Origin: Kitasatospora sp. NA04385
Lineage (GTDB): Bacteria; Actinomycetota; Actinomycetes; Streptomycetales; Streptomycetaceae
Direction: 5' to 3'
DNA: 64,000 bases
Assembly: GCF_013364235.1 (NCBI RefSeq)
Contig: NZ_CP054919.1
Coordinates: forward strand, 3,462,103-3,526,102
In this document: positions 1 through 8,395 of the stretch, piece by piece
Layout: each line of letters begins with the position of its first letter
How positions within the stretch are numbered: the stretch's first letter is position 1
Made by a program: the position numbers and the translations under genes
The notes under the pieces: model-generated
Told to the model about the DNA's origin: nothing
The model's input: only the letters and a program-made list of their open reading frames with translations
Databases searched by the model: none

Positions 1-201
1 ACCGCCCTGCGCGCGGCCGAACTGCCCGACGGCGCCCCGTACGCGTGGATCGCCGGTGAGTCCGGCACCGTCAAGGAGCTGCGCCGGCACCTGGTGCGCG
101 AACGCGGCGTCGACCGGCGCGCGGTGGCCTTCTCCGGCTACTGGCGGCGCGGCGCGTCCGAGGACCGGCTGCGCGAGGAGGCGTACGCCGGGCAGTCCTG
201 A
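1..201 (+). CDS. Siderophore-interacting protein, C-terminal fragment
   Basis: The frame is open from the left edge for 66 codons and ends at TGA 199-201. The visible tail reads [18 protein letters not shown] and then FSGYWRRG. Both are typical of the C-terminal NAD(P)-binding part of the SIP/ViuB family, flavin-dependent reductases that release iron from ferric siderophores in the cytoplasm. The N-terminal FAD domain lies outside the window. A strong hairpin follows 10 bp after the stop, so this is probably the last gene of its transcript. The family call is fairly secure despite the short length. Confidence 0.75.
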   Translation, partial: TALRAAELPDGAPYAWIAGESGTVKELRRHLVRERGVDRRAVAFSGYWRRGASEDRLREEAYAGQS

Positions 202-210
202 CCCGCCGTG

Positions 211-255
211 CACGACGAAGGCCCGCCCGGTCCCACCGGGCGGGCCTTCGTCGTG
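211..255 (+). terminator. Perfect 21-bp stem hairpin terminator
   Basis: Two perfectly complementary 21-base arms beginning CACGACGAAGG are separated by a 3-base loop. The hairpin lies just after the siderophore-interacting protein gene and before the sodF promoter. There is no T-run, as is common for actinobacterial terminators. Confidence 0.8.
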
Positions 256-290
256 CGGCGACACCTGGGCTTAATGCCCCATCAGTGCTC

Positions 291-307
291 TTGCAAGAGG
301 TTTGCAA
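291..307 (+). promoter_or_regulatory. Nur (nickel-responsive regulator) box of sodF
   Basis: The sequence TTGCAA-GAGGT-TTGCAA is two TTGCAA half sites separated by 5 bases. It equals the Nur consensus known from Streptomyces coelicolor (tTGCaa-N5-ttGCAA). It lies 53 bp upstream of the superoxide dismutase start. In S. coelicolor, nickel-bound Nur represses the iron superoxide dismutase gene sodF, so the same switch is expected here. Confidence 0.85.
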
Positions 308-359
308 TAGGGTGACAGTCGCAACTGACCCTCCGTCGAACCAGAAGGGCCGCTCCGCC

Positions 360-959
360 ATGGGTGCCTACACGCTGCCTGACCTGCCGTACGACTACTC
401 CGCCCTGGAACGGGCGATGTCCGCCGAGATCCTCGAACTGCACCACTCCAAGCACCACCAGGCGTACGTCAACGGCGCCAACTCGACGCTCGACCAGCTC
501 GCCGAGGCCCGCGACAAGGAGCAGTTCGGCTCGCTGGTCGGCCTGCAGAAGACGCTGGCCTTCAACCTCTCCGGCCACGTCCTGCACTCGCTGTTCTGGG
601 AGAACCTCTCCCCCGACGGCGGCGACCGCCCCGAGGGCGCCCTCGCCGACGCGATCACCGAGCACTTCGGCTCCTTCGAGGCCTTCAAGCAGCAGCTCAC
701 CACCGCCACCGTCGGCGTCCAGGGCTCCGGCTGGGGCATCCTCTCCTGGGAGCCGCTCGGCGAGCGGCTCGTCATCGAGCAGGTCTACGACCACCACGGC
801 AACGTCGGCCAGGGCACCACCCCCCTGCTCGCCTTCGACGCCTGGGAGCACGCCTACTACCTCCAGTACAAGAACGTCCGCCCCGACTACGTCACCCGCC
901 TCTGGGACGTCGTCAACTGGCAGGACGTCAGCGCCCGCTACGCCGCCACCCGGGCCTGA
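360..959 (+). CDS. sodF: Fe/Mn-family superoxide dismutase
   Basis: The 199-residue product dismutates superoxide to oxygen and peroxide in the cytoplasm. It has full family length. The metal ligands are visible: His in LHHSKHH near residue 27, His in GHVLHSLFW, and Asp and His in the signature DAWEHAYYL. The ATG at 360 is chosen because [13 protein letters not shown] is the canonical N-terminus. A Nur operator lies 53 bp upstream, which fits the nickel-repressed iron enzyme of Streptomyces rather than a constitutive Mn enzyme, although metal choice cannot be read from sequence alone. The last 32 bases overlap the 3' end of the convergent MFS gene. Confidence 0.93.
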   Translation: MGAYTLPDLPYDYSALERAMSAEILELHHSKHHQAYVNGANSTLDQLAEARDKEQFGSLVGLQKTLAFNLSGHVLHSLFWENLSPDGGDRPEGALADAITEHFGSFEAFKQQLTTATVGVQGSGWGILSWEPLGERLVIEQVYDHHGNVGQGTTPLLAFDAWEHAYYLQYKNVRPDYVTRLWDVVNWQDVSARYAATRA

Positions 960-2433
960 CCCCGGCGGCGGGGGCGCCGCCCGTCGGCCGCGCCCCCGCC
1001 GCCGCCCGCTCCCGCCGCCGGAGCCCGCCGACGAGCAGCGCCCCGAGCAGGAAGGCGCCCGCCGCGACCAGCGCCGAGACGTGCAGGCCGCGCACCGGGC
1101 CCAGCGCGCCCGCCAGGGTGCCGAACAGCGCCACGCCGAACGAACTGCCCGCCTGCCGCGCGACGTTGAACACCGCCGAGGCCGTTCCCGCCGAGGCCGG
1201 CGGCGCCGCCTCCAGCACCGCGACGGTGGCCGCGACCACCGTCAGCGGCGTCGCCAGCCCGGTCGCCGCCAACGCGAACAGCAGCACCGGGTACGGGGTG
1301 TGCGGCCCCGCCGCCAGCCAGCCCAGGAACCCCGCCGCCCCCAGCAGCAGCGCGCCCGCCATCGGCGGGTACGGGCCGGACCGGGCCGCCAGCCGGCTCG
1401 ACAGCGGGGCCGCGAGCAGGCCCATCCCCACCGAGGGCAGCAGCGCCAGCCCCGCCCCCAGCGCGCCGAGGTGCAGCACCTGCCGGAAGTACGGCGTCAG
1501 CACGTACAGCATCCCGTAGTAACCGAGGCTCAGCAGCAGCCCGACCGCGTCCACCACCGCGAGCCGCCCGTCCCGCAGCAGCGCGGGCGGCAGCAGCGGG
1601 GCCCGGCCGCCCGGCTCCCGCGCCGAGCGCCGCTCCAGCCGCCGCTCCAGCCGCAGTTCCACCCGGACGAACCCGGCCAGCGCCGCCGCGCCGCCCGCGA
1701 GCACGGCCAGCACCCACGGCGAGCCCCAGCCCCGCGCGCCCGCCTCGTTCACCGCCCCGACCAGCGCCACCAGGCCCGCCGCGCCCAGCAGTTGGCCCAG
1801 CGGATCGCCCCGCCGCCCCGAGCGCACCGCCGCCGACGGACGGACGTGACGGCAGGTCAGTGCCGCCGCCAGCGCCGCGACCGGCAGGTTCACCCAGAAC
1901 ACCCACCGCCAGCCCGGCCCGGCCACCAGCAGCCCGCCCACCGCGGGCCCCGCGCCGAACGCCACCGCCGAGACCAGCCCCCACGCCCCCACCGCCCGGG
2001 CCCGCAGCGCGACGTCCGGGTACGCCGCCCGCAGCAGCGCGAACGAGGCCGGCACCAGCAGCGCCGCCCCCGCCCCCTGCCCCAGCCGGGCCCCCACCAG
2101 CACCGTCCCCGACGGGGCCGCCGCGCAGAGCGCCGAGGCCGCCGCGAACAGGCCGAGCCCCGCCAGGTACAGCCGCCGGTGCCCGAACCGGTCGCCGAGC
2201 CCGCCGCCGAGCAGCAGCAGCCCCGCGAACACCGTGCTGTAGCCGTCCACCACCCACTGCAGCCCGGCCGCGCCCGTCCCCAGCGCGGCCCGCACGCCCG
2301 GCACCGCCGCGTTCACCACCGTGACGTCCAGCATCACCAGGAAGTGGCCCAGGCTCAGCGCCACCAGCGGCGGCAGCACGAGCCGGGCGGCCGGCGGGCG
2401 GGCGAGCGTCTGCGTCATCTGTACGGAAGCCAT
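928..2433 (-). CDS. MFS multidrug exporter, DHA2 (14-TM) type
   Basis: The 501-residue protein is very hydrophobic. It has the DHA2 signature near the N-terminus ([18 protein letters not shown]), the motif GDRFGHRR between TM2 and TM3, and [13 protein letters not shown] later on, as in proton-driven drug exporters of the EmrB/QacA group. The start is the ATG at 2433 ([10 protein letters not shown]); a second in-frame ATG lies five codons downstream. It diverges from an ArsR-type regulator starting 65 bp away, which probably controls it. Its 3' end overlaps sodF by 32 bp in convergent orientation. The substrate is unknown. Confidence 0.85.
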   Translation of the reverse strand: MASVQMTQTLARPPAARLVLPPLVALSLGHFLVMLDVTVVNAAVPGVRAALGTGAAGLQWVVDGYSTVFAGLLLLGGGLGDRFGHRRLYLAGLGLFAAASALCAAAPSGTVLVGARLGQGAGAALLVPASFALLRAAYPDVALRARAVGAWGLVSAVAFGAGPAVGGLLVAGPGWRWVFWVNLPVAALAAALTCRHVRPSAAVRSGRRGDPLGQLLGAAGLVALVGAVNEAGARGWGSPWVLAVLAGGAAALAGFVRVELRLERRLERRSAREPGGRAPLLPPALLRDGRLAVVDAVGLLLSLGYYGMLYVLTPYFRQVLHLGALGAGLALLPSVGMGLLAAPLSSRLAARSGPYPPMAGALLLGAAGFLGWLAAGPHTPYPVLLFALAATGLATPLTVVAATVAVLEAAPPASAGTASAVFNVARQAGSSFGVALFGTLAGALGPVRGLHVSALVAAGAFLLGALLVGGLRRRERAAAGARPTGGAPAAGVRPGWRRSGR

Positions 2434-2497
2434 GACGGCAGTCTCGGCGCGGAACGGTTCGCCGCCCGTCGAACCGTGCCCGCCGTAGGCTGGCCCC

Positions 2498-3265
2498 GTG
2501 CCCGCTCCCCTCACCCCCTCCAGCGGCCAGCCGGACGTCGCCCGGGCCGCCGCGCTGTTCGCCGACCCGTCCCGGGCCCGGATGCTGAAGGCGCTCGGCG
2601 ACGGCCGCGCCCTGTCCGGCGCCGTCCTCGCCGCCGAGGCGGGCGTCGGCGCGCCCACCGCCAGCGCCCACCTGGCCCGGCTCCTCGACGCCGGGCTGGT
2701 CACCGTCCGCAGCAGCGGCCGCAACCGCTTCTACCGGCTGGCCGGTCCCGAGGTCGGCCACGCGCTCGAAGCGCTCGCCCTGATCGCGCCCCCGCTGCCG
2801 ATCACCTCGCTGCGCGACAGCGGCACCACCAACGCGCTGCGCCGCTCCCGCACCTGCTACGACCACCTGGCCGGGCGGCTCGGCGTCGCCCTGATGGGCA
2901 CCCTGCTCGACCGCGGCCTGCTGACCGGCCACGACGGCACCCACCGGCCGGCCGCCGCCGTCCGCGACCGCGCCTCCGGCTACGGCCACGACCACCGCTA
3001 CCGGCTCACCCCGGCCGGGCGCACCGCCCTGCACCGGCTCGGCATCGACCTCGACGCCCTCCCGCCCCGCCGCCCGCTGGTCCGGTACTGCGTCGACTGG
3101 AGCGAGCAGCAGCACCACCTGGCCGGCGCCGCCGGGGCCGCCCTCACCGCCCGCCTGCTGGCCCTCCGCTGGATCCGGCACGGCGCCAGCCCCCGCGTCG
3201 TCCACCTCACCGAATCCGGCGCCACCGGCCTCGCGAACTGGATCGGCCTCCCCCCGCCGGACTGA
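2498..3265 (+). CDS. ArsR-family winged-helix transcriptional regulator
   Basis: The 255-residue DNA-binding protein has an N-terminal winged helix-turn-helix. ADPSRARMLKALGDGR followed by TASAHLARLLDAGLV is the classic ArsR pattern. The C-terminal ~150 residues are an extension with RSRTCYDHLAGRLGVAL, seen in a longer ArsR subgroup. No metal-binding Cys pair is seen in the recognition helix, so it probably responds to an organic ligand. The GTG start at 2498 lies about 11 bp after a TAGGCT-like -10 element, so the transcript may be leaderless. It is divergent from the MFS exporter and is its likely repressor. Confidence 0.82.
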   Translation: MPAPLTPSSGQPDVARAAALFADPSRARMLKALGDGRALSGAVLAAEAGVGAPTASAHLARLLDAGLVTVRSSGRNRFYRLAGPEVGHALEALALIAPPLPITSLRDSGTTNALRRSRTCYDHLAGRLGVALMGTLLDRGLLTGHDGTHRPAAAVRDRASGYGHDHRYRLTPAGRTALHRLGIDLDALPPRRPLVRYCVDWSEQQHHLAGAAGAALTARLLALRWIRHGASPRVVHLTESGATGLANWIGLPPPD

Positions 3266-3289
3266 ACCCACCACCCGGGCCCTCGGCCC

Positions 3290-4135
3290 CGTTGTTCTTC
3301 CGACCGCTGTCGCGGGGGGGGGAGGCGACCGGCTGTTGGGCCCGGCCGCCGGGGCGGGCGGCGACGGCCGGGGGGCTCGGGCGGACGGGAACGATGACGG
3401 CCGCAGGCTGCAACCGGGCCGAGGGGCTCCGTCCCGCCGCGCGCAGCGCGGTCGCTCAGCCCTGCCAGGGCATTCCCGGACCCTCTGCGTCCTCTTCCGG
3501 CCGTTGCCGGGGGGCGGCCGCCGGGACGGACGGAACAGTGACGGCCGCAGGCTGCAACCGGGCCGAGGGCTCCGCCCCGCCGCGCGCGCAGCACGGCCAT
3601 TCAGACCCGCCGGGGCGTTCCCGGACCCTCCGCGTCGTCTTCCGGCCGTTGCCGGGGGGCGGCCGCCGGGACGGACGGAACAGTGACGGCCGCAGGCTGC
3701 AACCGGGCGGAGGGCTCCGTCCCGCCGTGCGCGCAGCGCGGTCGCTCAGCCTCCGCCAGGGCGTTCCCGGACCCTCCGCGTCGTCTTCCGGCCGTTGCCG
3801 GGGGGCGGCCGCCGGGACGGACGGAACAGTGACGGCCGCAGGCTGCAACCGGGCGGAGGGCTCCGTCCCGCCGTGCGCGCAGCGCGGTCGCTCAGCCTCC
3901 GCCAGGGCGTTCCCGGCCCTCGACCTCGTTCTTCCGACCGCTGCCGCGGCGGGCGTCCGACGGTTCGGGGCGGGCGCAGCGCCGGGGTGCTCGGGGCGGT
4001 CATCGATGCAGCCGGGCGGAGGGCTCCGTCCCGCCGCGCGCGCAGCAGCCCGGTCGCTCAGCCCTGCCGGGGCGTTCCCGGGCTGTTGTCAGCCGCTTCG
4101 GCGCGGGCGGGTCGCAACGCAGTTGGGCGGAGAGC
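3290..4135 (-). repeat. ~145-bp tandem repeats derived from the kinase 3' coding region
   Basis: This 850-bp non-coding stretch is made of degenerate copies of one unit. The landmark GGCTGCAACCGGGC recurs at 3407, 3550, 3695 and 3841 (spacing 143-146 bp), with decayed copies near 4004 and 4116. Read on the minus strand, the landmark encodes the same residues (SARLQPAA) as the C-terminal extension of the adjacent kinase gene, which has its own copy near 4345-4385. The sequence therefore looks like serial duplication of the end of that gene. Long open frames through it come from the repeat and GC content and are not genes. Confidence 0.75.
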
Positions 4136-5335
4136 TCAGCCCCGTCCCCGCCGGGGCGGTTTCGGGCCCTTGCCCTCCTTCTTCCGGCCGTTGTCGTGGG
4201 GGGCCTGCGGCGGTTCGGTCCGGACGGCGGGACGGGCCGGGGCGCGGTCGGCGGCGGGCGCGGGCGCGGGCACAGCGGCAGGCGCGGCGGCGGGCTCTGC
4301 GGCCGGGGTGGTCGGGGCGGGCGGGACGGGGATGGTGACGGTGGCGGCCGCGGGTTGCAGCCGGGCGGAGGGTTCCGTGCCGTCGCTCGCGCCGAACGCC
4401 ACGCTCCCGGCCCCGCCGACGAGCAGCAGGCAGGCCGTTCCCGCCGAGAGCGCCAGCCGTCGGCGCAGTTCGCTCCGGCCGCCGGAGCGGACCCCGGCCG
4501 GCGGGGGCGCGGGCTTCCCCGGGTCGAGCAGTTCCACGCACTCCTCGGCGGACGGCCGGGCCGCCGGGTCCGGCCGGGTCATGGCGCGCAGGGCCCGGGC
4601 GAGCCGGGCGGGGATGCCGTCCGGGATCGAGGGGGCGTGCAGCAGCCGGGCCACGGCCGCCTCGATGGGGCCGCCCGGGTAGACGCGCTGCCCGGTGAGG
4701 CACTCGATCAGCAGCAGCCCCAGGGCGTAGACGTCGGCGGCCGGGCGGGCGCCCTCGCCGCGGATCTGCTCCGGCGCCAGGTACGCGGGGGTGCCGACGA
4801 CGAAGCCCGTCCGGGTCGCGTCGGCGTCCGCGGCGTCCGCGTCCACCGGCGAACGGGCGATGCCGAAGTCCGCGAGCCGCGGCGCCCCCGAGGCGTCGAT
4901 CAGCACGTTGGACGGTTTGACGTCGCGGTGGACGACGCCGCAGGCGTGGACGAACGCCAGCGTGCGGGCCAGTTCCCGGCCGAGCCGGACCGTGGCGGGG
5001 ACGGAGAGCGCCGAGGCGCGCAGCGCGTCGGCCAGCGTCGGGCCGTCCACCAGTTCCAGGACCAGGTAGGGGCGGTCGTCGGCGCGGCCGTAGTCGTAGA
5101 CCTCGACCAGCCCCCGGTGCCGGAGCCGGGCCAGCGTCCGCGCCTCGGCGGCGAACCGGCGGGTGAAGTCCTCGGAGGCGCCCTGGTGCAGCACCTTCAG
5201 CGCGACCTCGCGGCCGAGCCGGAGGTCCACCGCCCGCAGCACCCGGGCGCCGCCGCCCTGGCCCAGCAGCCCCGCGATCCGGTACCGGTCCGCGAACAGT
5301 CCCGCGGTGCCGACGCCCTCAACTGTCGAGTGCAT
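4136..5335 (-). CDS. Membrane-anchored Ser/Thr protein kinase (PknB-type)
   Basis: The 399-residue protein has a kinase domain at about residues 14-265: glycine loop LLGQGGGARV, ATP lysine in EVALKVL, catalytic loop VVHRDVKPSNVL, DFG motif in LADFGIA, and APE motif in AYLAPEQI. One transmembrane segment follows (LALSAGTACLLLVGG), then a Pro/Ala-rich outside tail of about 80 residues with no PASTA repeats. It probably senses an external signal and phosphorylates cytoplasmic proteins. ATG 5335 is chosen because MHSTVEGVG leads directly into the domain. The tail-coding sequence is repeated downstream of the gene. It is divergent from the ECF sigma factor gene. Confidence 0.88.
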   Translation of the reverse strand: MHSTVEGVGTAGLFADRYRIAGLLGQGGGARVLRAVDLRLGREVALKVLHQGASEDFTRRFAAEARTLARLRHRGLVEVYDYGRADDRPYLVLELVDGPTLADALRASALSVPATVRLGRELARTLAFVHACGVVHRDVKPSNVLIDASGAPRLADFGIARSPVDADAADADATRTGFVVGTPAYLAPEQIRGEGARPAADVYALGLLLIECLTGQRVYPGGPIEAAVARLLHAPSIPDGIPARLARALRAMTRPDPAARPSAEECVELLDPGKPAPPPAGVRSGGRSELRRRLALSAGTACLLLVGGAGSVAFGASDGTEPSARLQPAAATVTIPVPPAPTTPAAEPAAAPAAVPAPAPAADRAPARPAVRTEPPQAPHDNGRKKEGKGPKPPRRGRG

Positions 5336-5517
5336 GCCATTCTCCGTTGTCGGGTGAGCGACCGCACCACACGGACGGGACACGATCCGTCGGCGCGTAC
5401 CCGCGATCCGCGGAGGGATGCACCGGTCCACCGCCCGGACCGGCTCGGAGCCACCCGGCGCCCCGCGCCCCCGGAGCGGCTCGGCGCCACGGGCCCCGGT
5501 GCCCTAGCGTGGACACC

Positions 5518-6423
5518 GTGAACGGGGAACGGGACGACGCGGTACGGGAGTTCGAGAGCCACCGGCAGCGGCTGTTCGCGCTGGCGTACCGGATGCTCGG
5601 GTCGGCCGCCGAGGCGGAGGACACCGTGCAGGACGCCTACCTGCGCTGGCACGGCACCGAACCGGGTCAGGTCGCCGCGCCCGGCCCGTGGCTGAACAAG
5701 GTGGTCGCCAACCTCTGCCTGAACCGGCTCGGTTCGGCCCGGGCCCGCCGCGAGGAGTACCCCGGCACCTGGCTCCCCGAGCCGGTCGCCACCGGGGCGC
5801 TCGGGCCGATGGAGCGGGCCGAGCAGCGCGAGGCGGTGTCCTTCGCGGTGCTCACCATGATGGAGCGGCTCTCCCCGCCCGAGCGGGCCGCCGTCGTGCT
5901 GCGCGACGCGTTCGCCTACAGCCACCGCGAGGTGGCCGGCGTCCTGGACTGCACCGAGGCCGCCGCCCGCCAGCTCTACCACCGCGGCCGCAAGCACCTG
6001 GCCGCCGACGCCCCGCACCCGGGCACCGTCGACGCCGAGCAGAACGCCGCCCTGCTCGGCCGCTTCCTGCGGGCCGCCTCCGACGGGGCGCTCGACCAGC
6101 TCGAACGGCTCCTCGCCGAACAGGTGGTGGTCTGGGCGGACGGCGGCGGCAAGGTCCGCGCCGCGCTCCGGCCGGTGCACGGCCGGACCAACGCCGCCCG
6201 CTTCCTGGCCGGTCTGTTCGAACGGTTCACCGACGGCGTCCGGTTCGAACTCGCCGAGGCCAACGGCACCGCCGTCCTGCTCGGCTGGGAGGGCGACGCG
6301 CTCACCTCCCTCGGCACGGTCGACGCCGGGCCCGACGGCGTCACCGTCGTCCGCATCCTGCGCAACCCGGACAAACTCGCCCACTACGCGCAGCGGCACC
6401 GCGCGCTGTCACAGAACGGCTGA
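5518..6423 (+). CDS. ECF41-type RNA polymerase sigma factor with SnoaL-like C-terminal domain
   Basis: The 301-residue protein has sigma region 2 (HRQRLFALAYRMLGSAAEAE, then VQDAYLRW) and region 4 (LSPPERAAVVLRDAFAYSH). A C-terminal ~110-residue SnoaL/NTF2-like extension follows (GRTNAARFLAGLFERF). This is the layout of ECF41 factors, in which the fused C-terminal domain controls activity in place of a separate anti-sigma factor. Members usually sit beside an oxidoreductase, epimerase or decarboxylase, as here. GTG 5518 lies about 8 bp after a TAGCGT-like -10 element, suggesting a leaderless transcript; an in-frame GTG at 5509 is the alternative. Confidence 0.88.
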   Translation: MNGERDDAVREFESHRQRLFALAYRMLGSAAEAEDTVQDAYLRWHGTEPGQVAAPGPWLNKVVANLCLNRLGSARARREEYPGTWLPEPVATGALGPMERAEQREAVSFAVLTMMERLSPPERAAVVLRDAFAYSHREVAGVLDCTEAAARQLYHRGRKHLAADAPHPGTVDAEQNAALLGRFLRAASDGALDQLERLLAEQVVVWADGGGKVRAALRPVHGRTNAARFLAGLFERFTDGVRFELAEANGTAVLLGWEGDALTSLGTVDAGPDGVTVVRILRNPDKLAHYAQRHRALSQNG

Positions 6424-6428
6424 CCGTC
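6405..6428 (+). promoter_or_regulatory. Possible ECF41-dependent promoter (weak)
   Basis: TGTCACA occurs at 6405-6411 and CGTC at 6425-6428, at the very end of the sigma gene and upstream of the oxidoreductase. These equal the two elements of the published ECF41 promoter (TGTCACA-N16-CGTC), but the spacing is 13 rather than 16 bases. The -35 match is exact; functionality is uncertain. Confidence 0.35.
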
Positions 6429-6480
6429 CGGTTCCTACCTGGGAGAGCCCACGACCCCCTCCCCGGAAGGAACCCGGACC

Positions 6481-7257
6481 ATGAACGACCGCACCGCCCC
6501 GCCCCTGCTGGTGACCGGCGCGACCGGCGTCCTGGGCCGCGAGGTGCTGCGCAGCGCCCGCGCCACCGGCCGCCCGGTCCGCGCGCTCACCCGGCGCACC
6601 GGCCTGCCCGCCGACGCCGACACCCACTGGCACACCGGCGACCTCACCGCCGGCACCGGCCTGGACGCGGCGTTCGCCGGCGCCGACGCCGTCATCCACT
6701 GCGCGAGCGACCCCCGGCACCCGGAGAACGACCTGCCCGCCTTCCGCCACCTGCTGGACGCCGCCCGGCGGGCCGGCGTCCGGCACGTGGTCAACGTCTC
6801 GATCGTCGGCGTCGACCTGATCCCGCTGAAGTACTACCGGATCAAGCTCCGGGGCGAGCAGCTCCTCGGCGCCTCCGGCCTCGGCTGGACCAACCTGCGC
6901 GCCACCCAGTTCCCCCAGCTCCTGGACGGCATGCTCGGCCCGCTCGCCAGGCTCCCCCTCGTCCCGATGGTCTCCCGCACCCCCGTCCAGCCGGTCCACC
7001 CCGCCGAGGTCGCCGCCCGGCTGGTCGAACTCGCCCTGGGCGAACCCGCCGGCCACGCCCCCGACTTCGCCGGCCCCGAGACCCGCCTCGCCACCGACCT
7101 CGCCGCCGACTGGCTCCGCAGCACCGGCCGCCGCCGCCCGGTGCTCCCGCTCCACCTGCCCGGCCGGGCCGGCCGCGCCCTGCGCGCGGGCGCCCTCACC
7201 GCCCCGCAGAACGCCTACGGCACCCGCACCTGGGCGGAGTTCCTCGCCGGAAAGTGA
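6481..7257 (+). CDS. NAD(P)-binding atypical SDR / epimerase-like oxidoreductase
   Basis: The 258-residue Rossmann protein has a glycine motif TGATGVLGREV at residues 12-22 and no catalytic YxxxK in the usual place. KYYRIKLRGEQLL lies at the position where extended or atypical SDRs keep Tyr/Lys. AAFAGADAVIHCAS is typical of NmrA-like and epimerase families. A strong Shine-Dalgarno (GGAAGGAA) precedes the ATG. It follows the ECF41 sigma gene by 57 bp, and ECF41 sigma factors usually drive exactly such an oxidoreductase or epimerase gene. The substrate is unknown. Confidence 0.8.
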   Translation: MNDRTAPPLLVTGATGVLGREVLRSARATGRPVRALTRRTGLPADADTHWHTGDLTAGTGLDAAFAGADAVIHCASDPRHPENDLPAFRHLLDAARRAGVRHVVNVSIVGVDLIPLKYYRIKLRGEQLLGASGLGWTNLRATQFPQLLDGMLGPLARLPLVPMVSRTPVQPVHPAEVAARLVELALGEPAGHAPDFAGPETRLATDLAADWLRSTGRRRPVLPLHLPGRAGRALRAGALTAPQNAYGTRTWAEFLAGK

Positions 7258-7331
7258 CGGGCGGCGAGGCGCCGGGCGACGGAGTGCACCGGGCCGCGAG
7301 GCGCCGGGCCGCGCAGTGCCGGGCCGGGAGC

Positions 7332-8177
7332 TCACCGGAAGGCGGGCAGCGCCTCCCGCGCCCACTGCGCGAAGCCCCGCGCCGGACGGCCGAGGACCCG
7401 CTCGACGTCCGGGCTGACCCGCTGCTCCTCGGGGAGGGGCTCGCCCAGGATGTCGAGCGTGCCGTCGAGGACCTCCTCGGGCATGAAGCGGGCCAGGTGC
7501 GCGCGGGCCTGCTCGCGGCTGAGCTCGACGAACGCGACCTCCGCCCCGAGCGCCTCGCCGAGCACGGCCGCCTGCCGGCGGGGCGTGATCGCCTCGGGCC
7601 CGGTGAGGACGTACACCTGCCCGTGGTGCCCGTCCTCCCGGAGCGCGGCCGCGGCGACCGCCGCCAGGTCGGCCGGGTCGACGACCGGCAGTGCGACGTC
7701 CGCGAACGGGGCGCGCACGGTGCGCTGCCCGCGGACGCCCTCGGCCCAGGCGTACGCGTTGGAGGCGAACCCCCCGGCACGCAGCACGGTGTACTCCAAC
7801 CCGCTGAGCCGCAGGGCGAGTTCGAACTCGCGCAGCCGGGTGTGCGAGGGTGCCTGCGGCCTGGTCCCGTTGATCTGGGAGGAGAGCAGGACGACCCGCC
7901 GGACGCCGGACTCGCGGGCCAGGTCCAGCAGTTCGGTGGCGGGTGCGCCGGGGCCGTTGAGCTCGCCGGCCAGCAGCAGGAACAGCGCGTCCGCGCCCTT
8001 CAGCGCGGGCCCGAGGCCGGCGAAGTCGGCGAGGTCCGCGGCGACGTGGGTGACGCCGTCGGGGAGGCCGCCCGCCGGCTCCCGGCGGGAGACCGCGGTG
8101 ACCTGCTCGCCCGCTGCGGCGAGCAGGGAGATCAGCGGGCGGCCGACGTTCCCGGTGGCCCCGGTGACAACGATCAT
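7332..8177 (-). CDS. NmrA-family NAD(P)-binding protein
   Basis: The 281-residue protein begins MIVVTGATGNVGRPL, the GxxGxxG NAD(P) motif of the NmrA/HSCARG or quinone-reductase-like (QorB) group. It continues with GADALFLLLAGE and SGVRRVVLLSS. Such proteins act as redox-cofactor sensors or small-molecule reductases. A clean AGGAG ribosome site precedes ATG 8177. A palindromic site (TAGGTACCTA) about 100 bp upstream matches the site in front of the HxlR gene near 10.8 kb, so that regulator probably controls it. It converges with the preceding SDR gene. Confidence 0.82.
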   Translation of the reverse strand: MIVVTGATGNVGRPLISLLAAAGEQVTAVSRREPAGGLPDGVTHVAADLADFAGLGPALKGADALFLLLAGELNGPGAPATELLDLARESGVRRVVLLSSQINGTRPQAPSHTRLREFELALRLSGLEYTVLRAGGFASNAYAWAEGVRGQRTVRAPFADVALPVVDPADLAAVAAAALREDGHHGQVYVLTGPEAITPRRQAAVLGEALGAEVAFVELSREQARAHLARFMPEEVLDGTLDILGEPLPEEQRVSPDVERVLGRPARGFAQWAREALPAFR

Positions 8178-8271
8178 GATCGAACTCCTCGGTTCCGGGG
8201 GTCCAAGTCCCTTGTCCCCCGCGCTTGTTGCGGCCCGTTCGGCCACGTCCACGACGTTAGCATCGGAAAGA

Positions 8272-8297
8272 TAGTAGGTACCTAGAGGAAAGCGACC
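8272..8297. promoter_or_regulatory. Predicted HxlR operator (TAGGTACCTA dyad)
   Basis: The 10-bp perfect palindrome TAGGTACCTA is followed by GAGGAAAGCGACC. Aligned with 10776-10801 upstream of the HxlR gene, 21 of 26 positions agree, including GGTACCT, GAGGAAA and CGACC. It lies between the divergent NmrA-like gene (8177) and the 8396 gene. Repressor identity is inferred from the shared site. Confidence 0.5.
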
Positions 8298-8316
8298 CCC
8301 GGTTTTCCGCCCGGAC

Positions 8317-8330
8317 CAGACAGATCTGTC
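8317..8330. promoter_or_regulatory. GACAGATCTGTC dyad, possible TetR-type operator
   Basis: A perfect 12-bp palindrome (GACAGATCTGTC) lies 66 bp upstream of the gene starting at 8396. A close relative (CAGACAGGTCTGT) is found at 11455-11467 upstream of the response regulator. Its form resembles TetR-family operators, but no TetR gene is present in the window. Confidence 0.35.
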
Positions 8331-8395
8331 GGTTCTTCTACAGGGTTCTGCAAAGTCCCGGGCCCGGCGCCCGGAGCGCCGCCCAGGCTGGCCCC

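Noticed and set aside
364..4338. Very long open frame (about 1324 codons) on the plus strand
   Set aside because: It runs out of frame through sodF, the antisense of the MFS gene and the repeat region; its composition (Pro/Arg/Ser only) shows a GC-driven shadow frame.
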